In this document: one piece after another, positions 1-7,090 of the stretch | Position numbering within the stretch: the first letter of the stretch is position 1 | How the letters are laid out: every line of letters begins with the position of its first letter | Assembly: GCA_963926275.1 (NCBI GenBank) | Contig: CAWUWP010000119.1 | Span: 1-12,432, forward strand | Length of the DNA stretch: 12,432 bases | From: UBA1858 sp963926275 | GTDB lineage: Bacteria; Pseudomonadota; Gammaproteobacteria; UBA4575 | Reading direction: 5' to 3' | The notes under the pieces: generated by a model | Database searches by the model: none | Seen by the model: only the letters and a program-made list of their open reading frames with translations | Told to the model about the DNA's origin: nothing | Program-made: the position numbers and the translations under genes

Positions 1-37
1 CGATAAAATTAATAGTGTCTTAACGCTAAAAATCAAA

Positions 38-651
38 ATGAAAATAAAAAAATACTGATTAGCTCAATAGCTATCCTTGTTTCTTCTCCCTTATATGCTT
101 CAGTCATAGATTTTCAACAACTTAAGCAAAACAGTGGCGGCCCTTTTCGGGTGGCGGTGGGGGTTAATAAGTATATTGAGGATGGCTTTCAACTGGATTA
201 TTTAGGTGATCGTCCTAACGATGGCTTTTACTCGTTGGGCACATTAGATGATCGCTATACCGGTTCAACAGCCTTATTTAATAATACTCCCATCGACGAT
301 ACACAGTTTAGTAAAGTGGGCGGAGGGACTTTTGATTTATATAGTATTGATTTAGCAAAACTAGACGGTTCATCATTTGGAGATGTGACCTTTACCAGAG
401 ATGGTGGACATTCACAGACCTTCACCTCGGATGGGCTGTCAATAACAGAAACCTTTTTGTTTGATGCTAACTTTCTTGGATCCAGCGCAGTAACTTGGAC
501 TCAATCTCTTTCAGCCTTAGACTTCCACCAATTTGATAATATCAATGTTGATGTTTCTCCTGTTCCGATTCCAGCTGCGGCATTTATGTTTGCGCCTGCG
601 TTACTAGGTTTCTTAAGGTTATATCGTAAGACTAAAATTACAGCAGTATAA
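38..651 (+). pseudogene. PEP-CTERM (VPxPA-type) exported protein, signal peptide frameshifted at a poly-A tract
   Basis: The C-terminus carries the tripartite exosortase sorting signal: a VPIPA motif, a hydrophobic helix (FMFAPALLGFL) and a basic end (RKTK). Such proteins are exported, processed by an exosortase and usually linked to the cell surface or exopolysaccharide. The acidic, Gly/Ser-rich body has no enzymatic motif. The only good ATG, at 38, reads MKIKKY and then stops at 56. One frame over, the sequence from 46 gives KKILISSIAILVSSPLYA, a clear signal-peptide core, and continues openly into the body. The join lies in an A7 run (46-52); one more A would restore MKIKKILISS. A GTG at 151 could start the body but would remove the signal peptide, so I reject it. 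No Shine-Dalgarno is evident before 38. The sequence could be a real mutation, phase variation, ribosomal or polymerase slippage, or an assembly error. The family call is strong; function is unknown. Confidence 0.7.
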
Positions 652-671
652 TTCGTAAAAAAATTGAACAT

Positions 672-704
672 AAAAGCCATAATTGGAAACCATTGTGGCT
701 TTTT
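672..704 (+). terminator. Rho-independent terminator after the PEP-CTERM gene
   Basis: An 8-bp perfect stem (AAAAGCCA at 672-679 pairing with TGGCTTTT at 696-703) encloses a loop that can itself pair TGG with CCA. The right arm runs into T residues. It begins 21 bp after the stop codon. Confidence 0.75.
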
Positions 705-773
705 ATTGTGTAGCGTTACAGTAATATATTTTCATGTATCAATGACTAGTCGCTGTAAAATTTTGCCTGATAA

Positions 774-956
774 CTGGAGGATAATCTAACAATCACTGCC
801 TCTGATGTAAGAGAGCATTAGTCTAGAATAATTACCTTTATTTCGAAAGCTGGGGAAGTGTATGTTCGCAATCTATCCTCTGCACATAATCAGCTGATTA
901 AAAAACAAGAAGCTGAGGAATGGGGATATATAGATGTAAATGACTATATGCGTTAG
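774..956 (+). pseudogene. Possible decayed coding remnant
   Basis: One frame reads openly from 774 to 956 apart from a single TAG at 819-821. After that stop it gives a protein-like stretch that includes VYVRNLSSAHNQLIKKQEAE and then EWGYIDVNDYMR before the final TAG. The amphipathic, charged composition looks more like real protein than random AT-rich translation. No ATG is in frame; the only usual initiator downstream of the TAG is a GTG at 858, which would give 32 residues without a well-placed ribosome site. A TGGAGG lies at 775-780 with no start codon behind it. I do not recognise the family. It may be the end of a degraded gene or chance. Confidence 0.25.
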
Positions 957-1224
957 TAGCCGTCATTCAATTTTTATTAAGCTAACCTTGAATACCTCAT
1001 GTTAGAGTACAGAAAAAGTCATAGGGTGAATGTGATTAACCATAGAAAAGTTAGTCGAGACACTATATACATAAATCACGACAAAAACCCATAGAGTGTC
1101 AATTCTGGTCTGTTCTCACCATCGACTCTCACGATAGTGTTATCACTCCAAGCTGAGATTAGTGAGATGAAATTAGCGAAGGCTACTCACATCTCATTGA
1201 TAACCATATTGAAAAAATAAGAGG
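957..1224. other. Intergenic stretch without a recognisable gene
   Basis: No open frame of credible composition was found on either strand. It contains weak inverted repeats: GACACT near 1060 with AGTGTC near 1095, and TGAGATG (1163-1169) with CATCTCA (1190-1196). The second lies just beyond the 3' end of the minus-strand ubiK gene but lacks a convincing T-tract, so it is not called a terminator. Confidence 0.4.
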
Positions 1225-1467
1225 CTAGTCTTTTTCTATTTGAGCGATACGTTGTTCTAATTTTTCCAGACGTTGTCGTGTGCGCTGAAGAACCTCAGCT
1301 TGAACGTCGTACTCTTCTCTTGAGACCATATCTAGTTTCTGCAACATACCTTCAAGCACCAACTTAAGCTTTTGTTCGCCAGTGGTCTTTAAGTCACTTA
1401 TGTCACTAGGCAGAAGATCTTTAAGCTTGGCGATGGTTTCGTCGAGTTGTTTTGGAGTTATTTTCAT
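1225..1467 (-). CDS. ubiK: UbiK-family ubiquinone biosynthesis accessory factor (BMFP/YqiC)
   Basis: This 80-residue protein matches the small BMFP (formerly DUF526) family in length and layout: an N-terminal helix with the MLQKLDMVSREEYDVQ core (about 41-56), then a C-terminal coiled coil (QRTRQRLEKLEQRIAQIE). The phrase LD-VSREE-DVQ-VL-RTR is the family signature. In E. coli UbiK binds UbiJ and assists aerobic ubiquinone synthesis as an assembly or lipid-associated factor; the same role is inferred here. The gene is divergent from the porin-glnK-amtB block. In pseudomonads too, a yqiC homologue sits beside glnK-amtB, so this neighbourhood is probably old. The ATG at 1467 is the family start, though no strong ribosome site precedes it. 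Confidence 0.9.
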   Translation of the reverse strand: MKITPKQLDETIAKLKDLLPSDISDLKTTGEQKLKLVLEGMLQKLDMVSREEYDVQAEVLQRTRQRLEKLEQRIAQIEKD

Positions 1468-1527
1468 GTGTATAAATTAGTAGAAATTAGCTCACAAGTC
1501 TAGCAAACCAACTAGCCATAATGGAAC

Positions 1528-1565
1528 GCACCATATTAATGTATTGGTGAATTAATTTGGTGCAA
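1528..1565 (+). promoter_or_regulatory. Cluster of NtrC-like half-sites (putative enhancer)
   Basis: Three GCACC/GGTGC-type half-sites occur in 38 bp: GCACCA at 1528-1533, TTGGTG at 1544-1549 and TTTGGTGCAA at 1556-1565. NtrC sites are GCACC-N5-7-GGTGC dyads. Here the half-sites are good but none is spaced canonically, so the assignment is inference. Their position, about 100-135 bp before the start expected from the -24/-12 element at 1637, is typical of NtrC enhancers. Confidence 0.35.
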
Positions 1566-1636
1566 GCTAGCGTTTATATCAGTGCGTAAATCCGTAATAA
1601 TAATGTAACTTATTGTTTATAAAGTAATTATTTTAG

Positions 1637-1652
1637 TGGCATAAAATATGCT
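1637..1652 (+). promoter_or_regulatory. Sigma-54 (-24/-12) promoter for the porin gene
   Basis: TGGCATAAAATATGCT contains GG and GC separated by exactly 10 bases and fits TGGCAC-N5-TTGCA at most positions (TGGCAT-AAAAT-ATGCT). The predicted transcript starts near 1663, leaving about a 39-base leader with GGAG at 1691-1694 before the ATG at 1702. The adjacent glnK-amtB pair, a classic NtrC/sigma-54 target, supports it. Confidence 0.6.
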
Positions 1653-1701
1653 TAGTAGTAAATATACATTTACAGAATAATTATTAACGGAGAAATAAGA
1701 A

Positions 1702-2403
1702 ATGAACAAAAAGATTACTAGCTTATTAGGGAGCGCAGCAGTGGCATCAACATTGATGGTTGCACCAATGACTTCTATTGCTGATGACGCAATAGTCACA
1801 GGCAACGCTGGAATGTTATCTGACTACATCTTTCGTGGAATTTTCCAAGACACAGGTGTTGGTAATGGCGGACTAGATATTGAATATGCAGGATTCTATG
1901 CAGGAACTTGGATAGCAGATGTCGGTGAAGGCGTTGAATATGATTTATATGCTGGCTACAAATATGAATTTGAGAATGCTATGTATTTAGGAGCCGGTTA
2001 TACCACTTACCAGTATTCTGATGGTTTTGATTCAGAATATAACGAAATAAATTTATACGCAGGTGGTTCAGCGGGTGATGTAAGTCTTGATCTTGAATAC
2101 AGCATTGGTGAATACAATGATGATTTCCTTGATAAGAATGGAATGGTCGAAGGTGAAGATTACACTTTTATGGCAGCTACAGTCGGTTATAACGGTGCTT
2201 ACTTAACTTACGGTGATTTTGGCGATGATGCAGATGATGCGCTAGGTAGTTACGTGGAGCTTGGTTATTCAACGGAGCTAGGTGGGTTAGAATTAACAGG
2301 CGCCCTTGTACATACAATGGATTTAAATGATGGAAGCGTAGATGGCGATGACGAAGAAACAGAAGCCTATGTTTCTATCAGTTGGGCATTCGACGTAATT
2401 TAA
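1702..2403 (+). CDS. TorF/Gcw_chp family putative outer-membrane porin
   Basis: This 233-residue protein has a typical signal peptide (MNKKITSLLGSAAVASTL, cleavage near IADDA). It then shows alternating aromatic beta-strands characteristic of the Gcw_chp (TIGR02001) family: SDYIFRGIFQD near the mature N-terminus, GAGYTTYQY and AGFYAGTW in the middle, and a terminal strand ending AYVSISWAFDVI. The family is predicted to form a small outer-membrane beta-barrel; its substrate is unproven. The start is fixed by a GGAG motif 7 bases upstream and by the signal peptide. The loops are strongly acidic (Asp/Glu-rich), which suits a saline habitat or cation selectivity, but that is inference. The sigma-54 element upstream and glnK-amtB downstream suggest induction by nitrogen limitation and a role in getting nitrogen compounds across the outer membrane. 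Confidence 0.85.
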   Translation: MNKKITSLLGSAAVASTLMVAPMTSIADDAIVTGNAGMLSDYIFRGIFQDTGVGNGGLDIEYAGFYAGTWIADVGEGVEYDLYAGYKYEFENAMYLGAGYTTYQYSDGFDSEYNEINLYAGGSAGDVSLDLEYSIGEYNDDFLDKNGMVEGEDYTFMAATVGYNGAYLTYGDFGDDADDALGSYVELGYSTELGGLELTGALVHTMDLNDGSVDGDDEETEAYVSISWAFDVI

Positions 2404-2433
2404 GAAGACGCATAATCTCAAAGTAATCACGAC

Positions 2434-2470
2434 TGGAATTCATTAGATTGAATAGTGAATTCCAATTTTA
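2434..2470 (+). terminator. Hairpin after the porin gene, probable terminator or attenuator
   Basis: A 9-bp perfect stem (TGGAATTCA at 2434-2442 with TGAATTCCA at 2456-2464) has a 13-base loop and is followed by ATTTTAT. The stem is AT-rich and the T-run short, so read-through into glnK is possible. Confidence 0.5.
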
Positions 2471-2599
2471 TATGGGAATTTTTCGGTAATAACGTAGATT
2501 TTTATGGGTTTAAAAATTTACACCCCATTTTACTTTGAGACACGATGAGCATTAGCGAGTCAATTTCTAAACAATAGAAAATCAAGTGGGAGAAAATCA

Positions 2600-2938
2600 A
2601 TGAAGCTGATAACAGCAATTATTAAACCCTTCAAATTAGATGATGCGAGAGAAGCGTTATATGAAATTGGAGTCACAGGAATTACAGCAACAGAAGTGAA
2701 AGGATTTGGTAGACAAAAAGGCCATACAGAACTTTATCGTGGCGCTGAGTATGTCGTCGACTTTTTGCCAAAAATAAAATTAGAAATAGCCATTGACGAT
2801 GAATTACTTCAATCAGCTTTAGATGCAATTACCAAAGCAGCAAACACTGGGAAAATTGGTGACGGAAAAATCTTTGTAACAGAGCTGTCAGAAGTTATTC
2901 GAATTAGAACGGGTGAATCTGGTGCAGCAGCACTATAA
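2600..2938 (+). CDS. glnK: Nitrogen regulatory protein P-II (GlnK)
   Basis: This 112-residue protein is the canonical PII length and collinear with E. coli GlnK. The T-loop GRQKGHTELYRGAEYVVDFLPK places the uridylylation residue at Tyr51. The B-loop TGKIGDGKIFV (about 84-94) and the C-terminal VIRIRTGE motif complete the ATP/2-oxoglutarate site. PII trimers read 2-oxoglutarate, ATP/ADP and glutamine status; GlnK specifically docks onto AmtB and closes it when nitrogen is ample. A GGGAG motif precedes the ATG. amtB begins 30 bp downstream, so the two are surely co-transcribed. No -24/-12 element was found in the 196 bp before glnK, so its nitrogen control may depend on read-through from the porin promoter or on another promoter I cannot see. 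Confidence 0.95.
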   Translation: MKLITAIIKPFKLDDAREALYEIGVTGITATEVKGFGRQKGHTELYRGAEYVVDFLPKIKLEIAIDDELLQSALDAITKAANTGKIGDGKIFVTELSEVIRIRTGESGAAAL

Positions 2939-2968
2939 AAAATACACCTATTGGATCAGGAGAAAATT

Positions 2969-4264
2969 GTGGAAAATCAAGTAATAGAATTAGCTTACGC
3001 ACTGGATACGTTTTATTTTCTAGTGATGGGCGCATTTGTAATGTGGATGGCAGCAGGATTTGCCATGCTCGAAGCGGGACTTGTACGTGCTAAAAGTACA
3101 GTCGAAATTTTAACAAAAAATATAGCGTTATATTCAATTGCATGTGTAATGTACATGTTGATGGGTTACAACATTATGTATAGCGGAACAGATAGTTCAT
3201 GGTGGCCGTTTGCTCTAGACATTTTAGGTAGCGCAGATAATTCAGCCGCAGATGTAATTGCTAGTGGCGGTGAAACCTATTACTCAAAATTATCAGACTT
3301 CTTCTTCCAAGTTGTGTTTGTTGCAACAGCAATGTCAATTGTCTCTGGTGCAGTAGCAGAACGAATGAAATTATGGTCATTCTTGTTGTTTGCAATCGTT
3401 ATGTGTGGATTCATCTACCCAGTTCAAGGTTTCTGGAAATGGGGAGGTGGTTTCTTAGATGCAGCAGGCTTCGCAGACTTTGCAGGATCAGGTGTAGTTC
3501 ACTTATGTGGTGCAACAGCTGCATTAGCAGGTGTTATTTTACTGGGTGCTCGTAAAGGTCGCTACGGTAAAGATGGTAGAGTAACCGCAATGCCTGGTGC
3601 CAATATGCCGCTGGCAACATTAGGTACATTCATACTTTGGTTAGGTTGGTTTGGCTTCAATGGTGGATCTGAGTTGATCGTTTCTAACGTCGCTGAAGCA
3701 AATAATGTAGCACTAGTGTTTGTTAATACTAATGCGGCAGCAGCGGGTGGTGTGATTGCAGCACTATTAACAGCCAAGCTAATGTTTGGTAAAGCTGATC
3801 TTTCAATGACCTTAAACGGTGCGTTGGCAGGATTGGTATCAATCACGGCAGAGCCACTAACACCCACACCTTTACTGGCAACCATTATCGGTGCAATTGG
3901 TGGAATCATTGTTGTGTTTAGTATTGTGACCTTAGATAAATTTAAGCTAGATGATCCTGTCGGAGCAATCTCAGTACACGGAGTTGCGGGTCTTTGGGGA
4001 TTAATTGCGGTCGTGTTCTCAAACACAGATGCAACCATCGGTTCACAGTTGTATGGAGCTGTTGTCATCTTTACATGGACATTTGTTACCACAATGATCG
4101 CCTGGTTCATTATCAAGCTAGTGTTCGGAATCAGAGTCAGTGAGGAAGACGAAATGGAAGGCATTGATATCGCAGAGTGCGGTATGGAAGCCTACCCAGA
4201 GTTCGTAAATAAATTGCATTACTCCTGGTATTTAAGTGTGTCAACCTTGGGCGCCCCTTGCTGA
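2969..4264 (+). CDS. amtB: Ammonium transporter Amt/AmtB
   Basis: This is a polytopic inner-membrane channel of 431 residues with the Amt family layout. The opening FVMWMAAGFAMLEAGLVRAK is diagnostic. The pore twin-histidines are in VVHLCG (His178) and SVHGVAG (His337), counted from this start. The cytosolic tail keeps the EGIDIAECGMEAYPEF region that GlnK contacts. GTG at 2969 is chosen because AGGAG lies six bases before it; a TTG at 2951 is in frame but has no ribosome site. It conducts ammonium and is gated by the neighbouring GlnK. Oddly, about 19 residues (VNKLHYSWYL...LGAPC) extend past the conserved AYPEF end, and the last codons form one arm of the terminator. The tail may come from a small 3' indel, since a TAA lies one frame away immediately after the conserved end. 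Confidence 0.95.
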   Translation: MENQVIELAYALDTFYFLVMGAFVMWMAAGFAMLEAGLVRAKSTVEILTKNIALYSIACVMYMLMGYNIMYSGTDSSWWPFALDILGSADNSAADVIASGGETYYSKLSDFFFQVVFVATAMSIVSGAVAERMKLWSFLLFAIVMCGFIYPVQGFWKWGGGFLDAAGFADFAGSGVVHLCGATAALAGVILLGARKGRYGKDGRVTAMPGANMPLATLGTFILWLGWFGFNGGSELIVSNVAEANNVALVFVNTNAAAAGGVIAALLTAKLMFGKADLSMTLNGALAGLVSITAEPLTPTPLLATIIGAIGGIIVVFSIVTLDKFKLDDPVGAISVHGVAGLWGLIAVVFSNTDATIGSQLYGAVVIFTWTFVTTMIAWFIIKLVFGIRVSEEDEMEGIDIAECGMEAYPEFVNKLHYSWYLSVSTLGAPC

Positions 4265-4283
4265 TGCAAGGGGCGCTTTTTTT
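4251..4283 (+). terminator. Strong Rho-independent terminator overlapping the amtB stop codon
   Basis: An 11-bp perfect GC-rich stem (GCGCCCCTTGC at 4251-4261 with GCAAGGGGCGC at 4266-4276) has a four-base loop TGAT and is followed by T7. The amtB stop codon TGA (4262-4264) lies in the loop, so the left arm is coding. The convergent speE gene ends at 4282 and has no T-tract on its own strand here, so termination is mainly for amtB. Confidence 0.92.
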
Positions 4284-5133
4284 ATGACGTTAAAAAAGAC
4301 GGTAACGCAAATGCTGCCAAGTGAATATCGTAGTTGTAGTACTTAGTCTTAAAGTTTAACTGTTGGGCCTCATTATCACGGACTAAATGAATATCCTTTT
4401 TGGCCGCTATGGTGGCTGACCACCAACCCGTGGGATACACAGGTTGAGGAAAGAGTAATGTTTTGGTTTGATTGAATCCAGCCGCTTTCATTTCATTATG
4501 CATTGGCTTAGTAATGGACTCCCAGTGAGCAAGAGGAGACTCACTTTGTTGTATGACTAAACCATCTTTGTTTAAAGCCGACCAACAATGTTGATAAAAT
4601 TGCTTCTGAAATAGACCTTCAGCAGGTCCTATTGGATCAGTGCTGTCAACAATAATAATGTCGAGGCTATTTTCATCTGCGTCACACATCCATTCAATGG
4701 CATCACAAAATTCAAATGTAGTGCGTGGATCATTATTAGAGGTGCATAATTCAGGGAAATACTGTTCCGAGATGCGAGTAACACGTTCATCAATTTCGAT
4801 CTGGGTGATCTTTTCAACACAAATATGCTGAGCTACTTGTTGAAGTGTGCCACAATCACCTCCACCAACAATGGCCACATGCTTAGGGTTCGCGTGGCTA
4901 AATAGCGCAGGATGAGACATCATTTCATGGTAGATGAAATTGTCACGAGTGGTCAGCATGATGAAGCCATCAAGCACCATTAAATTGCCAAATGTTTTAG
5001 TCTCGTATATTTCTATATCTTGGTAAGCTGACTTTTCCTGATAAAGTAAACTTGAAGTGGCTAATGAGAAAGCAGTCCCAATATCAGTAGCAGTCTCAGT
5101 AAACCAAGTGGCATCGTTGTTATGTATTTTCAT
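4282..5133 (-). CDS. speE: Spermidine synthase (polyamine aminopropyltransferase)
   Basis: It transfers the aminopropyl group of decarboxylated S-adenosylmethionine to putrescine in the cytoplasm. The 283-residue length matches E. coli SpeE (288). Visible landmarks are YQDIEIYETKTFGNLMVLDG (about 37-56), TTRDNFIYHEMM, the nucleotide loop GGGDCGTLQQV (from 90), the acidic IEIDERV pair, and the catalytic DSTDP (163-167) followed by IGPAEGLF. I start at ATG 5133 (MKIHNNDATWFTE); an upstream in-frame TTG at 5172 would add 13 residues absent from the family and nearly reach the divergent speA. It converges on amtB and diverges from speA, which makes the agmatine leading to its substrate. speD and speB homologues are not in this window. 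Confidence 0.93.
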   Translation of the reverse strand: MKIHNNDATWFTETATDIGTAFSLATSSLLYQEKSAYQDIEIYETKTFGNLMVLDGFIMLTTRDNFIYHEMMSHPALFSHANPKHVAIVGGGDCGTLQQVAQHICVEKITQIEIDERVTRISEQYFPELCTSNNDPRTTFEFCDAIEWMCDADENSLDIIIVDSTDPIGPAEGLFQKQFYQHCWSALNKDGLVIQQSESPLAHWESITKPMHNEMKAAGFNQTKTLLFPQPVYPTGWWSATIAAKKDIHLVRDNEAQQLNFKTKYYNYDIHLAAFALPSFLTS

Positions 5134-5181
5134 AAGCTTTATTGTAAAAAGTTCTAAATAATTTAAGTGCAATAATTAAAT
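5134..5181. promoter_or_regulatory. Compact divergent promoter region between speE and speA
   Basis: Only 48 AT-rich bases separate the two start codons. On the minus strand TACAAT (5146 to 5141) is a near-perfect -10 whose start point would fall at or within a base of the speE ATG, implying a leaderless transcript; a TTGCAC lies upstream at non-ideal 20-bp spacing. Toward speA, TAAATA at 5155-5160 is a weak -10 candidate. Neither gene has a clear Shine-Dalgarno. Joint control is inferred from geometry. Confidence 0.35.
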
Positions 5182-7086
5182 ATGGTTAATTCTGAACATT
5201 CCGCTTGGACACTAAAGCGAGCGCAGCAATTCTACAATATTCCAGTCTGGGGCGAAGGTTATTTTGGGGTCAATGATCTAGGCCACATTGTTGCAAAACC
5301 GAATAAAGACACCCAAATTGATTTGGTGGAAATAAGCAAACAGATACGCGCGCAAGAATTGTCATTGCCAGTACTCATAAGGTTTCCACAAATTCTACAA
5401 GCGCGGGTGAAACAACTAGATAATGCTTTTATCCAGGCAGCTAAAAATGCTGACTGTCAATTAAATCATATTCCGTATTATCCCATTAAGGTTAATCAAC
5501 AGCGCACTGTCATCGAGAAAATATTATCCAGTGATGTAAAAAACATAGGTTTAGAAGTTGGTAGTAAAACAGAATTACTCGTGGCGTTAGTCCTGCTAGA
5601 TTTAAATCAAGGTAGATTGATATGTAATGGCTATAAGGATCGTGCTTATATTCGTATTGCTTTATACGCACAGCTCATAGGTATTGATGTATTTATTGTT
5701 GTCGAAAAGTTTTCAGAGTTAGCACTTATTAAGCAAGAGAGTATGGTGCTGAATGTGATACCAAAGCTAGGCATGCGTGTTCGTATGAATAGTGTCGCTA
5801 GCGGCAATTGGCAAAATTCAGGAGGGAAGGATGCGAAATTTGGTCTTGATGCCAGAGATATTCTTTTATGCTTGAGCCAGCTCAAGCAATGGGATTGTAG
5901 TGAATGGCTGCATTTAGTGCACTTCCATATGGGCTCTCAAATTTCAAATCTTGAAGAATTTAGTGCAGGTTTAAGCGAAGCAATGCAATTATATTCCCAA
6001 GTGATTTCACGTGGATTCAAGCTAAGCTATATCGATGTGGGTGGCGGTCTTGCAGTAGATTATGCGGCTACAAATGACACCAGTCATTTTTCAAAAGCTT
6101 ATTCAATGCAGGATTATGCTAATACAGTAGTCAATATAATTAATGACTTTTGTAAAAAAACAAAAATACCATTGCCGACAGTTATTACCGAGAATGGTCG
6201 GGCGATAACAGCTCATCATGCCATGTTGATTACAAATGTTCTTGAAGTTGAGAAGCATGACTACTTAGAACAATCAACGAGTGACATTAGTCCTGGCTGC
6301 CAGGAATTGCATAAACTAGGTAATAAGCTAGTCCAGTCCTTGAGTAACAATCAAAAAACTGAGTATTCGCAAGTTAACGCTTTTGAGAATTTACTTAATG
6401 ATAGATTTCTTGCAGGCCAGGTTGGTTTAGAGCAACGTGCATGGGCAGAAGCTATTCTGCGGCGTTGTAGTCATAGCTCTAACATCACAGATAAGACTAA
6501 AGGCATTGATACTTCAGGTGGCATCGATAATTGCTATTGCAATTTCTCAATCTTTCAATCTATGCCTGATGTGTGGGGTTTAGATCAAATATTTCCTGTC
6601 GCGCCATTAATGAAGTTAGACCAAGAGCCTTCAATGAAAACACGACTACATGACTTGACATGTGATTCTGATGGGCAGATATCACACTATGCGATGGATG
6701 GAAAAGTGCAAGATTACTTGCTACTACCTGAGTTAAATAGTAATCATAAAAAATACTTGCTTGGTTTTTTCCTTCTAGGGGCATACCAAGAAGTGTTGGG
6801 AGATATACATAATTTATTTGGTGATACACATGCTGTTAATGTTGAGCAGGATGAATATCAACAAATAAAATTTACAGAGCTTGAGATAGGTGACTGTGTT
6901 GATGAAATTCTCAATAGTATCCATCTTCAAGGACAGCAGATTATTGATCGCTGTCAGCAACGTATTAGCCAGATGGGCACTGGTAGTGTGCAGACTAGTG
7001 GAGTGATCGATGAGATAAGAAATGCACTGTTTGGGTATACTTATCTAGATTCAATCGATCGACCAGCACATAAGATAAAAGTGTAA
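5182..7086 (+). CDS. speA: Biosynthetic arginine decarboxylase
   Basis: It decarboxylates arginine to agmatine, the first step of the agmatine route to putrescine. The 634-residue protein is collinear with the SpeA family (E. coli 658). An N-terminal YNIPVWGEGYFGVND leads into the alanine-racemase-like barrel. The PLP lysine sits in YPIKVNQQ (Lys103), with HFHMGSQ and the phosphate-binding DVGGGLAVDY (about 285-294) following. The C-terminal beta domain has NFSIFQSMPDVWGLDQIFPV (454-473) and the catalytic cysteine in LTCDSDG (Cys494). LGAYQEVLGDIHNLFGD near 533-547 is also typical. The usual N-terminal extension is shorter. It is divergent from speE and only 4 bp ahead of the next gene, so it is probably the head of a transcript including the LSm-like membrane protein and perhaps ycgL. 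No clear ribosome site is seen. Confidence 0.95.
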   Translation: MVNSEHSAWTLKRAQQFYNIPVWGEGYFGVNDLGHIVAKPNKDTQIDLVEISKQIRAQELSLPVLIRFPQILQARVKQLDNAFIQAAKNADCQLNHIPYYPIKVNQQRTVIEKILSSDVKNIGLEVGSKTELLVALVLLDLNQGRLICNGYKDRAYIRIALYAQLIGIDVFIVVEKFSELALIKQESMVLNVIPKLGMRVRMNSVASGNWQNSGGKDAKFGLDARDILLCLSQLKQWDCSEWLHLVHFHMGSQISNLEEFSAGLSEAMQLYSQVISRGFKLSYIDVGGGLAVDYAATNDTSHFSKAYSMQDYANTVVNIINDFCKKTKIPLPTVITENGRAITAHHAMLITNVLEVEKHDYLEQSTSDISPGCQELHKLGNKLVQSLSNNQKTEYSQVNAFENLLNDRFLAGQVGLEQRAWAEAILRRCSHSSNITDKTKGIDTSGGIDNCYCNFSIFQSMPDVWGLDQIFPVAPLMKLDQEPSMKTRLHDLTCDSDGQISHYAMDGKVQDYLLLPELNSNHKKYLLGFFLLGAYQEVLGDIHNLFGDTHAVNVEQDEYQQIKFTELEIGDCVDEILNSIHLQGQQIIDRCQQRISQMGTGSVQTSGVIDEIRNALFGYTYLDSIDRPAHKIKV

Positions 7087-7090
7087 AAGC

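Noticed and set aside
151..651. GTG 151 as the start of the PEP-CTERM protein
   Set aside because: It begins after a clear signal-peptide sequence in the same frame and has no ribosome site; the intact body reads back to at least 46.
1060..1196. Possible small RNA or terminator in the empty gap before ubiK
   Set aside because: The inverted repeats are short with long loops, and there is no T-tract or promoter pair.
1617..1805. 62-codon open frame on the minus strand
   Set aside because: It overlaps the porin signal peptide and its sigma-54 promoter region and has no plausible protein character.
2951..2968. TTG 2951 as the amtB start
   Set aside because: AGGAG lies between this TTG and the GTG at 2969, at proper distance only for the latter.
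3562..4164. 200-codon open frame on the minus strand
   Set aside because: It lies wholly antisense within amtB, which is strongly conserved; its composition is a shadow of the transporter's codons.
5134..5172. 13-residue N-terminal extension of speE from TTG 5172
   Set aside because: The extension is not typical of SpeE and would leave only 9 bp to speA; ATG 5133 gives the family N-terminus.
5646..5885. Minus-strand open frame inside speA
   Set aside because: It is antisense to the conserved decarboxylase barrel and without a ribosome site.
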